Assembly: GCF_947495705.1 (NCBI RefSeq)
Contig: NZ_CANLZR010000001.1
Coordinates: 654,099 to 718,098 of the forward strand
DNA: 64,000 nucleotides
Reading direction: 5' to 3'
DNA from: an uncultured Phycicoccus sp.
GTDB lineage: Bacteria; Actinomycetota; Actinomycetes; Actinomycetales; Dermatophilaceae
Below, piece by piece: positions 63,871 through 64,000 of the stretch; position 1 is the first letter of the stretch, and each line of letters opens with the position of its first letter. The notes under the pieces were generated by a model. It ran no database searches. It was given only the letters and a program-made list of their open reading frames with translations, and had not been told where the DNA came from. The position numbers and the translations under genes are program-made.

Positions 63871-64000
63871 TCAGAACGGTGGCGGGTCGGTGGCCGAGGG
63901 GCGGGCGCGTGAGCGTCGGCGGTGGTGTGGGGGTCGGGGGTCGAGGTGGAGGTTGCGGGCGGTGAGGTCGTGGAGGTCGACGCGGCAGCGGGGGGCGGTG
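63871..64000 (-). CDS. 3' end of an open frame running off the window
   Basis: A frame open from the right edge ends at 63871-63873. The visible 42 residues read APRCRVDLHDLTARNLHLDP, then a basic Arg/His-rich tail. Third codon positions are G/C-rich, as in real genes here. It could be the C-terminus of an HNH or DUF222-type protein, which often end in Arg/His/Pro-rich tails, but too little is visible to name it. Confidence 0.35.
   Translation of the reverse strand, partial: TAPRCRVDLHDLTARNLHLDPRPPHHRRRSRARPSATDPPPF

Overview
The window is high-GC DNA with strong G/C third-position bias and actinobacterial gene order. The division and cell-wall (dcw) cluster runs mraZ-rsmH-ftsL-ftsI-murE-murF-mraY-murD-ftsW-murG-murC-ftsQ-ftsZ and continues into pgeF-yggS-sepF-yggT-wag31. 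A GlnR-type box precedes glnA and a HAIR-like box precedes hsp20. Together these suggest a Micrococcales actinomycete, perhaps of the Intrasporangiaceae; the family-level placement is inference from gene content and order only.

Positions 1-15,700 are accessory DNA. They hold the 3' part of a type I restriction HsdR gene, a probable nuclease-NACHT (bacterial NLR-like) defence gene, an endonuclease/exonuclease/phosphatase-fold protein, an unknown zinc-ribbon protein, a secreted gamma-glutamyltransferase, a decayed secreted-domain gene, two small envelope proteins, and a mobile module. The module carries a tyrosine integrase, a DUF932 protein, two small unknown proteins and a divergent HTH protein. 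Its genes are separated by three copies of a similar hairpin. A deleted remnant of a second DUF932 gene lies at 4.4 kb, so two related elements have visited this locus.

Positions 15,800-24,700 hold a very large SARP-nSTAND1-WD40 signalling protein, with a small membrane protein divergent from it, and a three-gene operon on the minus strand (MoxR ATPase, DUF58 protein, TgpA-like transglutaminase membrane protein). The operon is divergent from mraZ.

Positions 24,960-40,900 are the dcw cluster, mostly with 4-bp start/stop overlaps, starting at four 10-bp-spaced MraZ-type repeats and ending at a perfect 18-bp-stem hairpin after ftsZ. Positions 40,900-47,400 carry the downstream division and growth genes: pgeF, yggS, sepF, yggT, a DivIVA/Wag31 with eight 33-bp repeats, a Lys/Ala-rich DksA-type zinc-finger protein, lspA and an RluA-family pseudouridine synthase.

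Positions 47,400-64,000 are housekeeping and stress genes: dnaE, a secreted 5'-nucleotidase, oligopeptidase B, a tandem universal stress protein, mtnA, a SatD-like protein with a striking double operator and its membrane partner, a class II aldolase, an Hsp20, an SDR epimerase, a thioesterase-like protein, a small acidic protein, glnA, and a clipped open frame at the right edge.

At least eight genes show a TAnnnT -10 element six to eight bases before the start codon, which points to widespread leaderless transcription. No tRNA, rRNA or CRISPR array was seen.
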